From the NCBI RefSeq assembly GCF_032854445.1, contig NC_088295.1, positions 62,479,249 to 62,539,248 of the forward strand: 60,000 bases of DNA. Reading direction: 5' to 3'. Shown piece after piece: positions 20,280-32,700 of the stretch. Origin of the DNA: Liolophura sinensis. Taxonomy: Eukaryota > Mollusca > Polyplacophora > Chitonida > Chitonidae. Every line of letters begins with the position of its first letter. Position 1 is the first letter of the stretch. Position numbers and translations under genes: made by a program. Under the pieces are notes generated by a model, which ran no database searches, had not been told where the DNA came from, and saw only the letters and a list, made by a program, of their open reading frames with translations.

Positions 20280-21190
20280 TTCCCTGCGTGTTATCGATTA
20301 GCTGAACATATTACCTTGATCTACGATACGCTGTTTCTTATCCAAATACAACTTGTTAACTTGATGATGATCAGGCTAACCACGAAGATCATGTTGTGTT
20401 GGTTTTGTTGTTTGTCGATCGTTCACCCGGCAACATTGCGTCACAAGACACAAGATGACGTAACATACATTAGGTGTCACCTGTTGTTACGTAATTCCCT
20501 ATCGACCTTCGTGCGACGGCGGTTGACGTCATGACATGACTCATCTTGATTTTGTCAACGCAGAGACTTCACATAATTTTGTACCTACGTTTACGTAAAC
20601 GGAGTGATATAAATGCCTGGCTATGTACAAAAAGTCTGACTTGATTTAATGAAAGTGGGCACGGTCAAAATGGGAAGCCGACAGAAAGCTGAAGTGGGAC
20701 ATATTACGTTCTTTCAATGACACTGAACGTTCTACGTCAACAGCCCCACGTCATAATGAGTAGATCCTATCAACGTCATAGACGAAAAACCACAGCAACC
20801 AAAATGCTTGACGTCGCACAACGAAGTCCTGGGGCCGGTTTTATGAAGCTTACTCAGTGTTAAGTTGCCCTTTGCTAAGTGCACTTTACTATCTCTACAA
20901 CATACGTTGTCATGGTAGTTAAGAGCACTCTGCTTGTGGCCCGTCTGACATTTCGGACGCAATGGTACGCCAAGCGCATTTACCATGGTGACGTATGTGT
21001 TCACTGTATGTTTCTGTGGACATTACACTAAGCGAGCGATGCCAGTGCTTCGTAAACTCAGAGAAAACTCCATCGGTATCTCAGTTGTCTATGTAACTTC
21101 CTCCAGGAGAAACGCAACTCATCAGAAACCTTGACTTGTACGATACTGACTACTGTGTTGGCAAAAACTCAGTATGATGACGTAATTGTT
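20280..21190 (-). promoter_or_regulatory. CRE/bZIP site cluster upstream of the orphan gene
   Basis: Within 750 bp upstream of the start codon there are TGCGTCA (about 20438), TGACGTAA (20456), TTACGTAA (20487), TGACGTCA (20524), AP-1 TGACTCA (20537), TTACGTAA (20591), TACGTCA (20733), CACGTCA (20747), AACGTCA (20772), TGACGTCG (20809), TGACGTAT (20988) and TGACGTAA (21178). This density is far above chance for AT-rich DNA. It suggests control by CREB/ATF or PAR-type bZIP factors; the target gene is inferred from position. Confidence 0.55.
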
Positions 21191-22329
21191 CTAAAAAAAT
21201 TAAAATTTATAGCTGTTTCGTTAATATTTACTGTCTATATTCAGAACACTATCGCCGAGACTTCAACTGATCGTTGCATCCTAAGGCATCAATCTGAATA
21301 CAGAGTGTCATAACTGTGGGTTGTTTATGGGGTGTTTATCATGTGTCATCGCCACATGATATGTGTAGGCCTATATCTAACCGTTTTGATACCATAATCT
21401 TTCGCCAGCACATGCGGCTGGCCATGTTGTCACTAGTAAAACACCTCTGAATCGAATGAACGTGTCTGCTTGTACTGTAGCAGTTTGTAATCGCCAAAAT
21501 CACTGTACTTGACGAGAAAAACAAAGTTTACTTGTTAAATTCAATAATTTAAGTATCATCTTTCCGTTCATTTGCGCGTGCGCTTGTGTAATGATTAGAC
21601 GACTTCGGCAATGTTGCAGCCATATATAACCGATCCACCCGACTCGATATATGATGATTATTAATTAATAAATTAAGTATCCAATTATCCAGTCGAATAG
21701 TACATTCCTTAATGATGAACATGAAAGACGAAACGTTATGTCAAAATATTTTTGTACCCCGGCTCGGCGTCATGTGTTCAAGAGCTTCCATTATAGGCCC
21801 TAAATAGTACATTTGATAGACACGTCTGAAATTTTCATAGGTAGTAAACCTGGGAAGAACAATCCTCAGAGACAAACCCTTTGCCAACTCTAGGAGGAAA
21901 GTATCTGGCTGGATGACTATGAACACTTCTGCAGATCTTGACAGAAAACGCAGTGACAAAAAAGGGCGTAGCAATGTGCGTTGTCTCTGGTTTGATTTGG
22001 TGAAGATACCGCAGGGCATCTCATTTCGTGTCGTCTTGCACGGAGGTGGGCCTACTGTGCAGAACAATTTATATTTCTTAAATTCACATACTCAAACAAA
22101 TATGCGTGGTAACAATGTTTGCATTTCAACTTATTTGCACATGTTTACATAGCACATGTCATCGACATGTTGTATAAATATCTTTTACATGTTGTACATG
22201 TTTATCGGATTTTTACACTTAATTACACAAAGCCATGTTTACTTTATATTTGTACTCTTTTACTCTAAATGTCTTTGCTGAAAATATCCACCAGACTACT
22301 CTGCAAACATGTCGCTTGTGTAATGTAAT
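21191..22329. other. Intergenic DNA, no gene seen
   Basis: Short open frames around 21741-22152 overlap on both strands and show no family resemblance. Nothing else recognised. Confidence 0.35.
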
Positions 22330-22465
22330 AAACAAGACGGCTTCGGTGGCCTAATGGTTACAGAGTTCACCTCGAAGAGGGACTGAGTGGGGGAACATGT
22401 CATGCCTGATGTCTTCGGGATGATGTTTCAGTGACCACAACACTTTGGCGTCATGAACAGTACTA
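22330..22465 (+). mobile_element. SINE family B, head portion
   Basis: A tRNA-like head (GGTGGCCTAATGGTTACAG) is followed by GACTGAGTGG, GTCATGCCTGATGTCTTC, then CACTTTGGCGTCATG. The same blocks occur in the copy around 35620-35720. The 3' tail is missing. Confidence 0.6.
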
Positions 22466-22837
22466 GACATGCGTTTATAATCGAAACACCTATTTTTAGT
22501 GTGCAAAGGGCTGGCATTCGTCGTTCTTATTAGCGTGATCATCAGCATCATATCTGTTACGATAGCATTTCTCAAGTTCAGATATTCAGATACAAGTACG
22601 TCGTCTGATTTTTCACATTCTCACCTACATCTACACTATACAGCATAGACAAATACATATCTAACACTATCTCACTTTCATTTAAGATGAAGTGTAATTT
22701 ATCATACTCTATTGCTATCACACATGTTCATATTTGCGAACGCTTTCGCATGTATCGTGTATAATATTCATTACAACCACACGTCAATCACAAAAAGGAA
22801 TGAAAAACTCCAGTCCTGTACAAGCACCATTTACATT

Positions 22838-22968
22838 ATTTATTTATTTATTTGATTGGTGTTTTACTTATACGACAGCGGCCAGTATTATGGTGGGAGG
22901 AAACTCGGGGGAAACACACGACCATCCGCAGGCTGCTGCAGACCTTCCCACGTACGACTGTTCCACAA
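22838..22968 (-). mobile_element. SINE family A, minus orientation
   Basis: Starts with (ATTT)n, then TGATTGGTGTTTTAC, an internal deletion removing GCCGTACTCAAGAATATT, then TTATACGACAGCGGCCAG and the body down to CCTTCCCACGTACGAC. Confidence 0.85.
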
Positions 22969-23439
22969 TTAAAGCGCTGCAGTAATACTTAATTTAAAAG
23001 GGTTGGAGGAGTGATTGTATTTAGAAAGTGTACCATGCAGCTCCTTAAGTGTTCATATGTAACAGCTGTAAGGGCATTTGTAACAGTTGAAAGTGTTATG
23101 TGCAGCACTTTGGAAGTGTGACCACTCCTCGAACTATATACAGCACGTCAAGACTGTCATAATTCTAACTTGTCTTTACCTATACACAATCTTGACACTT
23201 CTGTATATATACCGTGCATGTTTTCATTTTCACTTTACCATTATTCATTCTTAATATTTATAACTTATGCAAATAATAATTTTGATTTATGAATGCATGT
23301 GCTTGTAGGGGCGCATGTGTACTTTATGACGTGAACCTCAATCCATGATGTTGTAACTTCCTCGCTTGGCGTTAAGCATTAAGGGGATAGTGCGACGATT
23401 GGTTGACCTGTATCAGCATAAAGCCTCGCGCTGGGCGTC

Positions 23440-23615
23440 TTACTTGCCTTCGGTAAGGCGTCTCAGTGAAGCAGCACTAGATAAAAGAGAGGTGGAAATC
23501 CGTCCTGCAACAAGGAGGCAGATTACATGCACTCTAAGGATTCCTTCGTCGTCATATGACTAAAAAATTAGTAACCACGACGTTGAACCGTAAGCACTCA
23601 TTCACTGACTAAATC
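23440..23615 (+). mobile_element. SINE family B, 3' portion
   Basis: Reads CCTTCGGTAAGGCGTCTCAG, GAAGCAGCAC, GGTGGAAATCCGTCC, CAACAAGGAGGC, then GTCGTCATATGAC and a GACGTTGAACC tail near GCACTCATTCAC. Block order fits a tRNA-derived family ending in GACGTTAAACC. Confidence 0.6.
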
Positions 23616-23854
23616 CACGATGTACCTGAAATATTGCTGATTTGATCTGTAACGATTATCATTTATTACTTCAAATTCCATGAGCAAGTGTTCATATATT
23701 AATTAAGAAACGATAATTACAAATCTCAAAATGTTCCGAATTTCTTGATTTGACGTGATTCGATTATTGATTATTCGATTATACACTCAAGAATTTTTCC
23801 CTTATTTGATCGTGTCGTGCAAAAACTTACGTGTTAACGTCCTATACAACATTG

Positions 23855-23905
23855 TTTTCTTGAGTACGGCGTAAAACACCAGTCAAATAAATAAATAAAA
23901 TATAA
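23855..23905 (+). mobile_element. SINE family A 3' end
   Basis: Only the last about 50 bp is present: TTCTTGAGTACGGCG, TAAAACACCAGTC, then (AAATA)n. Confidence 0.8.
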
Positions 23906-24519
23906 ATAATTGTAGACCACTTTGTTTTCCGTCCATTTCAGTTAAACGTCCGTACAAAAGTTGAATGTTCAGAATATAATATGTGTGACCCACCACGCTT
24001 TTTTTATAACTTAAACCATTTAGTTTTCAGGTTTGCCTGACGCTGAAATATCACTTCTGATAACCCGGCTGTCTTTTCCCATCCACAGGCTACAAAAAGA
24101 ATCCACCTTTATAAACAACAATTCAGTTCTATAGGCCTAAGTGGTATTTACTGTCGCTACAAAAATATGTTTATTAACTGTTAGCTGTGGGCCTATATTT
24201 TCCAAATGATAAAGAATAGTGTGCTTTTGATCACATCTCACGGAAAATACAAAAGTTGAGTGACTCGCCTCACCGCCATGTGCTACATTAACAGTGATGC
24301 TTTTACCGCGATCAAATGACACAAAATGGCCTGCCCGTTGGGTATACGAGAACGGACGAAAGATATATATATATGATCGGACGTTCACCTCGGTAATTGA
24401 TACTGATGGAGAAGACCATAGAAGACGATACGACCGTAACAGTCAGTTGCCCGAGTCTCTTTTGAGGCGCCGACGCGCTACAGAGCAGAGTTTCCTGTTT
24501 CCCCCTGTCTCCGGAAATT

Positions 24520-24750
24520 AAGATATCTTAGTTGGTTAAGGTGCTGGTGCAGCACAATGACCCTATTATCTCAGCATTGTGATCTCTGTGAGTTCAAAGC
24601 CAGCTCATTAAACGTAGGAAGGTCTGTCATCAACCTGTGGATGGTCGTCGGTTTTCCCAGGGTTCTGCCCGCTTTTCTCCCACCATAGTGCAAGCCGCCA
24701 TGGTAAAAGGGATTCTTGAGAAGGGAGTAACATACCAATTAACTAAATAA
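24520..24750 (+). mobile_element. Near full-length but diverged SINE family A
   Basis: Recognisable TTAGTTGGTTAAGG, GTGAGTTCAAAGCCAGCTC, GGAAGGTCTGTCATCAACC, GGATGGTCG, CACCATAGTG and a decayed tail (GGAGTAACATACCAATTAAC). Older than the other copies. Confidence 0.75.
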
Positions 24751-24908
24751 TAAGTTTCTAAGAAAAGACTAATGTAATACATACCACATGGGCTTTATTT
24801 TTAATTATTTATTTCATATTTTACAAAAGTTATCGAGGGCAAAATGGATATTAACTATTACGAAAATATGTATTAAAAAGCGGCATTCGCTATTAATATG
24901 GACAGCAA

Positions 24909-24987
24909 TTTATTTATTTATTTATTTCATTGGTGTTTTTTACGCCGTACTCAAGAATATTTCACCACGATGGCGGCCAGCATTTTC
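24909..24987 (-). mobile_element. SINE family A, 5'-truncated, minus orientation
   Basis: (ATTT)n, CATTGGTGTTTTTTACGCCG, TACTCAAGAATATTTCAC, then GGCGGCCAGCATT, where it stops. The TTATACGAC block is shortened. Confidence 0.8.
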
Positions 24988-25104
24988 TGAATCGATAGCA
25001 TTTGATGACAATTATACCATATAGCAGGTCTGTCCATTATCTCACGGCTCAAACCATGCCGCTGAAGCTCCTTGTCCTCAATAATGATTATGATTGCTGA
25101 CTTA

Positions 25105-25284
25105 TTTTTTTTTTTTTTTTGATTGGTGTTTTACGCCGTACTCAAGAATATTTCACTTATACGACAGCGGCCAGCCTTGTGGTGGGAGGAAACCGGGCAG
25201 AGCCCGGGGGAAACCCACGACCATCCGCAGGTTGCTGCAGACCTTCCCACTTACGGCCGGAGAGAAAGCCAGCATGAGTTGGAC
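25105..25284 (-). mobile_element. SINE family A with 13-bp target duplication
   Basis: Young-looking copy with a T-run, TGATTGGTGTTTTACGCCG, the full body and an end at GCATGAGTTGGAC. GATTGCTGACTTA flanks it at 25092-25104 and 25285-25297. Head absent, so 5'-truncated. Confidence 0.92.
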
Positions 25285-25297
25285 GATTGCTGACTTA

Positions 25298-28284
25298 ATT
25301 ATGACATTATATTAATGCATTGAGTGATGGCATGCGTTATAAGTAGGCCCACTAATACATTTCCAGTGACGACTGTAATTCATATTTAATATTCACCAAT
25401 CGGGAGACTTTCTAATTAAAAATAATTAGCTTTAGCAAGCTACATGTATTAATTATGGGGTAACCGCTTTGCCAATTAAAAACAGTTTTAGAGACTTGGA
25501 ATGGGTTTAGTCGCATTATCGAAATTTTCAGGATTCCCCTGCTCTCATTGCTATCAGGGCTTTGGTGGCTGTCGGCAGTTATCTCTTGAATATGGCCTTA
25601 GGTAAAGGTTCTGTGGAAACCCATAAATTCCACATGTGGGAGGGGGGCTGGGGGGGGGGGGGGGGGAGGGAGAAGCCACCAGTTACTCCTGGCACCTCGT
25701 GAAAAAATCTATAGTATATATAGTGAACAACAATCAAAAATAAATATACGCAAATAAATAAATGTATGGAAAACATTCATGGATGTGTTTGATGTGTTTT
25801 CAGACGGAATGTGTTGAAATCATAAATGCACAACACCTTCTGTTTCTATGCCTGTGGTGTATCAGTGCATATCTTATTGCAGCGGTTAGACAAAACACAT
25901 GGACATTGAAAATGGTTCAACCTTGACAGTTTGATTATAATATGGCCAGTTTCAAACCTTATGGAAATCTTAGCTTATCCATCATAAAATCAGTCACTGA
26001 TTTGGCGGTTTGCACCGTAAAAATGCACTTCAATCGGATACACAAAATTCGAAGCACAACAGAAATATACAGATATTTTATTACATATACATGATGGTCA
26101 CAAACAATAAATACCAAATACTAAAAATATAGTATTTTTGAGAAGACGGTCATATCACTATACGCAATACACAGTGGTGTACAAGTCATGTTTAAAATTG
26201 TTCAGCACGATACATAACTTGTATGAAAGTATATATAGGATTAATCTGCCGATTACAAATGGTGAGCATTTTTTTTTTCAGTTAAGCCAAAAGGCACATA
26301 CTTTGGACGCAACAGATAACCGTACTGGGCAATCTGAACACTTTGTTGCAACTTTGTGTGTGTGTTTGACACATTTAGCCACCCAAAACAACTGACCATG
26401 ATTAGTAATACTGTCGGATCCGTAACAAAATCAGGGACGCTTAAGGATATATGAATCAAACACATACCATGTCATGGCAACAGCAATATTCCGAAAACTG
26501 TCTAAGAATAAATCATGGTAGTATTTATTGTCTGAAAACCATATGTAGATTTTTCTGTTCGGAAGTTTTTCAACATGCGACTGTTCATCTCTGCTTTCAC
26601 AACGCAGTTTTTCCATGATCTATGTTTTCAAAACATTTTATATTTATATAAGCCTTTCTCAGTAAGATTAATTATACACAAATCACTTGTTATCTATGAG
26701 ACATAGCTATACTAAACACAATTTACGCGTCAATGAAGAATATTTCACAACTTATTCAGCGATGGTAAGGCTTACGTGGTGAAGGTAACAAACCTTTAGG
26801 AAACGCTGTTTTCGCAAATACCTTAAACCGTAAGCAACAGAGCTTTGTCTTAGAGAAACAAGGGTCTTAACCAGTTTCCCACGACCCGCTCCCGATACAT
26901 CAGCCACTTCCTGACGTATACGCCTCCTTCGTATCGTCGCCATTGAGCACGATACCATATGGAACTGAAACGCACAGAGACCTCAGCGTTCATGAATAAA
27001 TGAAATACCCGACTCAGTGCTATATTGTTCTTTACAAAGACGATACACACACGTGGCAACAGTCCTTTTACCCATACACAACGCGACAGATTGATATAAA
27101 TACACCGACGAAGATGACACATGCAAAAAATATGTACAAGATAGAAGATAAATCTTTCAGGAAATGTTAGGATATGTGACCTGAAATCACGTATGTCTTT
27201 CTTCATGGCATATCCAGTGCGCATAACCATGATTTAAACGATGCTTAATCACCGATAGAAAGTGGCGTATATTCATATGAATACTTCCCTGATCGTTGAT
27301 CAATTTCAGGTGCGTTTTTAAATCATTGTCATGGTGTGGATGTCTTACTATAAGTCTACTATCATTGTAATGAAACGTACAGTCGTTTCACGTATTCGTA
27401 TTTGAATACCAAAATGAAATTCCAAATAAACACACACAACATTTATACATAGTAGATCCCTGTTGAAAGTCTCCTGAAGGCGTTTCCAGACACGACGAAG
27501 GCACGCAATGGCTAGCAAAGAGAGATGAATACATAACTGTACAGTACATGTAAAATCCTTTACACCAGAGCAGAGCACTGTCAAAGTAGAGATGAATGAC
27601 GCCTTTTCGGTGGTACTCACATTGCTCACGTCCTTTTCGACTAGACCTTGTTGATGCCAAGCAGAAGTACTACAATTAATTTTTTTACATTTGCCTGCAA
27701 AGAGCTATTCCACCGTCCGAAAAACTCGCATGGTCCACATTTAGTTCCACCTCCTGTAATATATCCGGTGCAACCTTGATATGATATGAGGGGTGAGATT
27801 TGAAGCTACAGCATTATTAGGAATGACTTTGAACGTCCTTTTCCGAATCAAACTTCCCCCAGTGTTCGGTCAATAAACGTTACATCAATATAGTATTTCC
27901 TAGAAAATAACTGTCACTACATGTATATGTACAAAAGAATGGGTAAAAATCTGGGCAAGTTACCTTAAGCTATATTCGTCTGTCCCCGACATAGAAGCTC
28001 CCTCCCCACACTTCCCGTCTTTCTAAGATTAAGTACTCAGCATATTCACAAACTCAAAAATAGAATCTGTAATAATGTAACCAGATATCCACTTTGAAAC
28101 CAATTTCATGTCTCGGGCTACCATTGCCATTCACATGCATTTTGTTGTAGTTTTTAGCAATTTATAGATATAAACAGAACTTATCACGAATGATTTACAA
28201 GACTTATACTGAACCCTTCAAAGGTTAAGTTAGCCCTTGCCACTAACGTATGTTCAGCTATTCATTTCGTGTAAATAACTTATG
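25298..28284. other. Intergenic DNA, no gene supported
   Basis: A G-rich tract at 25637-25670 and otherwise only short, unconserved frames on both strands (for example around 26750-27230 and 27350-27660). Nothing else recognised. Confidence 0.35.
25637..25670 (+). repeat. Long G-run (G-quadruplex candidate)
   Basis: GTGGGAGGGGGGCTGG is followed by a run of about 16 G and then AGGGAG. It satisfies four-G-tract patterns easily. It is also a known type of sequencing and assembly weak point. Confidence 0.7.
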
Positions 28285-28294
28285 CCAGTCAAAA

Positions 28295-28418
28295 CCTGAG
28301 GATGGTCGTGGGTATCCCTGGAGCTCTGCCCGGTTTCCTGGCCGCCGTCGTATAAGTGAAATATTCTTAAGTACGCCGTAAAACACCAACCAATCAAATA
28401 AACAAATACATAAATATA
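28295..28418 (+). mobile_element. 5'-truncated SINE family A with 10-bp target duplication
   Basis: Contains GGATGGTCGTGGGT, CTGCCCGGTTTCCTGG, GCCGCCGTCGTATAAGTG and a GTAAAACACCAACC tail. The CACCATAATG block is deleted. CCAGTCAAAA flanks it at 28285-28294 and 28419-28428. Confidence 0.88.
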
Positions 28419-28428
28419 CCAGTCAAAA

Positions 28429-29456
28429 TATGGAAAATTAAAACTTCTGCACAATTTCTAACCATTCATGATATTAGGGTGATCGATAAAGGCATATCGT
28501 GAGTCAAGTTATACAGACCCTGTATCACCTTCTCTACAAACGTAGAGTGACGCATAGACCTAAATACAGTGTTTACTTTTAAATTCGGTCTTGCGGCCGT
28601 AGAGTCGCCACGATATGACTCAAATATTGACAATGTGGCGTTAGCCATAATCATCTAATCATGGATGGCCACAGACAACATCCTTGGAATCTCTAAGACG
28701 AAATTCAAGGCGTAAAACGAACGACGACGTTTTGAACCTCGAGAAAGTTTGATACATGGTCTTTTTAACCATGGTTTCTTTTTAACACCTTTATAACGTT
28801 TCGGTCACTATGGATTCAGAGTTTGAAACAGCTGTTGTCGATAAAGCAGCCTTGGTCATGGTATTGCCAATTACGTCGTTAATAAACTAGTATTAGTTCG
28901 AATTTCAGCAAACCCAACCCAAAACCCTGTTCCACATTCCTCTGAGATCTTTGGAAGTATACGCTGTATTACGCTGTTCTGAATGCGTAGGGTCGTTCAG
29001 CTTTTATACTGTCTTTGCATAAGCAAACCATCAGACTGTTTTATTTTGGGTCCCCTATCAAATCGCAAAACAATGTCTGCATTTTAACTTTTCATACGGA
29101 TTTTTGAGGAGATTCCGTACGTTTCGATCCTTAGCAGCTCAAAAAAAATTTGCTGTCAGAATATTTTCTTGACTAGAACTTCTTGACATTGGTATGTTGG
29201 GTTTAGTCTGCTTAAGTGTATTTATGTTCCCTTCTCTAAAATTCTCCAACCTTATCACCGCTTCTCAGGAAGGATAAAAAATCATTTCTTTGTCTTTGAA
29301 AGAAGATGGATTTACACCTAAGAACTGCACATTTGTCTCAACGTGAAATAAGCACGCAATAGCGGCATAAGGGGTTTTAGCTGTGATGATAACAAATTGA
29401 AGCCGGAACATCGGAACATCAACGCTTAACCACAGATCGATGGAATTTCATGTCGA
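28429..29456 (-). other. 3' flank / possible 3' UTR of the opsin gene
   Basis: No coding signal. On the minus strand an AATAAA lies at about 29040-29045, some 410 nt after the opsin stop codon. It is a candidate polyadenylation signal, though the surrounding AT-richness makes chance hits likely. Confidence 0.3.
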
Positions 29457-29747
29457 CTATGTCTTCTGTTCGACTACTTTCCCGTTTGCGCTTTGTATGT
29501 GGATAACCTCTGTGGTGTCTTCGTCTTCTCTTGTGCACGGTGCTGTTACCATCTCTTTAATGACCTCCCTGAAGTTATCGTTCATCCCAGCGTACATGAT
29601 AGGGTTAAGGGCGCAGGTTGATTTCGCGAACATGGTCGGTAATGTGGTCACCCAGCCAGGCCTGCTCGTGTCGTACACGGCCCAGAGACACACAAACACA
29701 TAGGGGGACCAGATTATTATGAACACCAACGAACATACAGCCATGCG
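29457..29747 (-). CDS. Opsin exon 4 (TM6, TM7, tail)
   Basis: Acceptor TTTATACTTTCAG, then RMAVC. It contains TM6 (WSPYVFVCLWAV), TM7 with FAKS and NPIMY, helix 8 and a 30-residue tail ending EQKT and TAG at 29459-29457. One Cys (C321) could be acylated. Confidence 0.95.
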   Translation of the reverse strand, partial: RMAVCSLVFIIIWSPYVFVCLWAVYDTSRPGWVTTLPTMFAKSTCALNPIMYAGMNDNFREVIKEMVTAPCTREDEDTTEVIHIQSANGKVVEQKT

Positions 29748-32700
29748 CTGAAAGTATAAACATGGAAATGAGTTAGTTATTTTACATAGTAATTTTTTTT
29801 ATTTATATATTTATTTCTTTATTTCTTTATTTCTTTATTTATTCATTTAGTTGATGTTTTACACCGTACTCAAGAATATTTCACTTATAAGAGGCGGAGC
29901 CTCGGGGGAAACCCACGACCATCCGCAGGTTGATGGCAGACCTTCCCACGTTGACCCGAAGAGAAAGTCAGAATGAGCTAGACTTCAACCAACAGCGATC
30001 GCATTGGGGAGAGGCTCAGGAGTCAGTGTGCTGCACTAGCAGGCTAACCAACCAGGCCTCTTAGAAATTGTAGTCGTTCAAGTACATGCAGTGAGCATAG
30101 ATGTAATAGATGTTGAATTCGGAGCCAGCTCCATTTAAACCACTGTTACAGTGTAACATTTCACGCTACAGTTATAAGATATGTTAATTTCCGGAGACAG
30201 GCGGAAACAGGAAACTATGCACGTCTGCGTCGAAGGCTTAAATAAACTCTGGTGTCTTTGGGTACGTAAACTTTCATATCTTTCATAAAGGACGGCCTTT
30301 TCCATGAGTATCAAGTAACGCATACTGAGATACTCTTCGGTCAAAGTGCCCCAGAACGCTAAGCCTTAGGCCTCGTAGGACCAAGAGATCGAATTATTGT
30401 GTGAGGAATAGATACTACTGGGAGCATTGCCTGAAGATTGACATATTGTTCATTGTTTCACCAACTAACTACCATTGGTATTGAAGTGAAATGCTCGACG
30501 TTTACCTTTAATGTCAACATTATTTCGGTCTCGTGATGGCGATATGTTCTCTTTGTAATACGGCCTTTCAATTACTTGAATGCATGGCCATAGTGCATGT
30601 TGCTCCACAAAAATGTCATACGGAAGACACCATATACGTCATACTATACTGACACCCTCCAGATATAGCCAGTCCTTCTATGCTGAAGTGAAGCAAGAAA
30701 GTGTCAAAATTAAAAAGGTTGGTCCAATTCTTGATAGAATCAGGTGTCGCCCATGTTGTATGGAAAATGCCTGAATTCTGACCAAAGAAGGTCTTAACCA
30801 GGAAACTTTGCATAACAAGAATCCTGCGATCTGCACAGTTAAGTCCTGTCTCCACACTGGAATCCCTTTGGCATTTAGCTGTATCGAACATCCCGTCAAG
30901 TCTTGTGGCGGTGAGTGAACAGATTCCAAAAACGTCAAGTTATAAATTGTCTTGTGCCCGGACTATCTAATCCAGCTTATTCAAAGCAGCGATTTTTACA
31001 GTTAGCCGAATATACTGCCAGAATGAAGTGGGCCCATGTGAAGCGGGCAAAGCTGAAGGAAAATTACTGTCTATACATTTCCCTAAGACCGGGACAAAAT
31101 ACGCACACAAAACCTCTGGTCCTGTCAACTCTAATTTAGTTTAGACCATTTCAAGTCTGACTTTAGACCATCCATTATATAACAAGACATGCCTGAAAGG
31201 CTGACTGGACATCTGAGTCACGTGGCTGGCACTGACACCCCATACAGGTGACATGTAAGTGTCTGCCATAACAATGCATGTGAAATGCATATATTGTAGG
31301 CCGTACTCGCTATCACACAATTGCTAATTTCATCTTTATAAGTCAGCGCTCTTAAGTGCCACGTGTTGACACCGCCTGGAGAATGTGGAGCAAGCATACC
31401 ACAGATTTAAGGAATTCTATATTAACCCATGCAAAGAATCTCATGTCGATAATTAAAACTTCTCAGTTAACACCTGTGAAATAATCAGCATTCCTGATTA
31501 CAAATAACAGGCGTGTAATGACAGATGGTCACCGACACGGTACAAAGGGGAGCAAATCTTGTAACTCATAAAACAATAGCGCTCTCCACGAATTTGAATA
31601 CAATATCAGCTATTATCATTTATTATGACCTGTGTTGCCTTTGGGATCCCTGGTAATCTTATGCGAGTAGGTAGAGGTCAAAGTTAATCCATGATTTTGC
31701 TTCCCTTTGTAGAAGGATGGCGACTTAATTAGGATGTAAGACTATGGAAATGACTAGAGCACAGAGTTGTGATTAACTTGTCAGTTAGGCTACTCATTAA
31801 CAAATCAAAACGTCGTTGCCCAGAATTAAAATTTGAGAGGAAGAATTTTCAAGCCAATATTAAATCGACGTCAAAAGAAGCCTTCTGATTAGCAGGCCAA
31901 CAATTCACAACTCTGATTGTCATTGTTGAGGAGCAGAAAATTTGCTGTCTTGTGTTGCATCTGTTTATTGGGTTTGGTCTGTGAGGGAAATAAAAACAGT
32001 GCTTTCATTTCATTGGATAAGTGGTCTTTGCGTCCGTATCTAACCATCCAAATACACGTTCGTGCTATACAAATTTGAAGTTAATGAATCCTTAGTCTTT
32101 ACCTTGTTGAGTTTCATCGAGGAAAAAATGCCAATCCTGGTGGCATGATTGGAATTTGCGTGAATCCTCTGATCGCTCTGAGAAAGGCTGTTTTTTGTGT
32201 GTACCCAAACTTTCCAGACTTTCAAGTAACATACGCCCATGATGACCACGTGAAAACCATAGCACGTGAAGCAAAGAACGATGGTGTAGGCGACGTCGGC
32301 CGGCATGGCGCTCGTCCAGTCTATACTGCAGGTGGTGCCGAATGGCTCTTGGACGTACCGACTCCAGCCCACCAACGGCGGGGCCGACCACAGCACGGAA
32401 TAGAGCCATGTTAAAATGATGACATATACTGTATTCCGAATACTTAGTTTGTACCCTGTGGATATGAAAGACAGAAATTAAAAATATATGCATTTTAGGC
32501 CTGCAGTGAGTTAACATTTATTATTTTAGGCTCTAGGGTTAGCTATGAGATCGGTTGACCATGTTACTACATGTAGCTGAGCTTTCGGAACACGTCTGAT
32601 GTGGAAGCAAAGCTGGGAACACTGTCAACTGTAACAATGATACAGATCTGGGGCCATAGTTAACGTCTTAAGGCTTAAGGTAAGGAACAGCTACAGTTAA

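Noticed and set aside
16221-20534. Several 60-125-codon frames antisense to or overlapping the orphan gene
   Set aside because: They are shadows of the 1377-codon frame in repetitive DNA; none has a family resemblance.
20829-21060. Possible MITE starting GGGGCCGGTTTTATGAAGC
   Set aside because: The proposed right end (inverse of TGCTTCGTAAACTC) matches too poorly to define an element, though kinship to the GGGCC-ended MITEs is possible.
21741-22152. Overlapping frames of 108 and 79 codons on opposite strands
   Set aside because: No recognisable domain, no splice context and mutual overlap; probably chance.
22340-22400. Stand-alone tRNA gene
   Set aside because: Box-A-like sequence is present, but the continuation is the body of SINE family B and no cloverleaf closes.
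24294-24521. 75-codon frame with a chromodomain/gypsy-tail-like feel (VIDTDGEDHRRRYDRN)
   Set aside because: Resemblance to the end of Ty3/gypsy pol is too short and vague, and no other retrotransposon part is nearby.
26752-27660. Arg-rich frames downstream of the opsin
   Set aside because: No family match, overlap in several frames and no splice signals; treated as intergenic.
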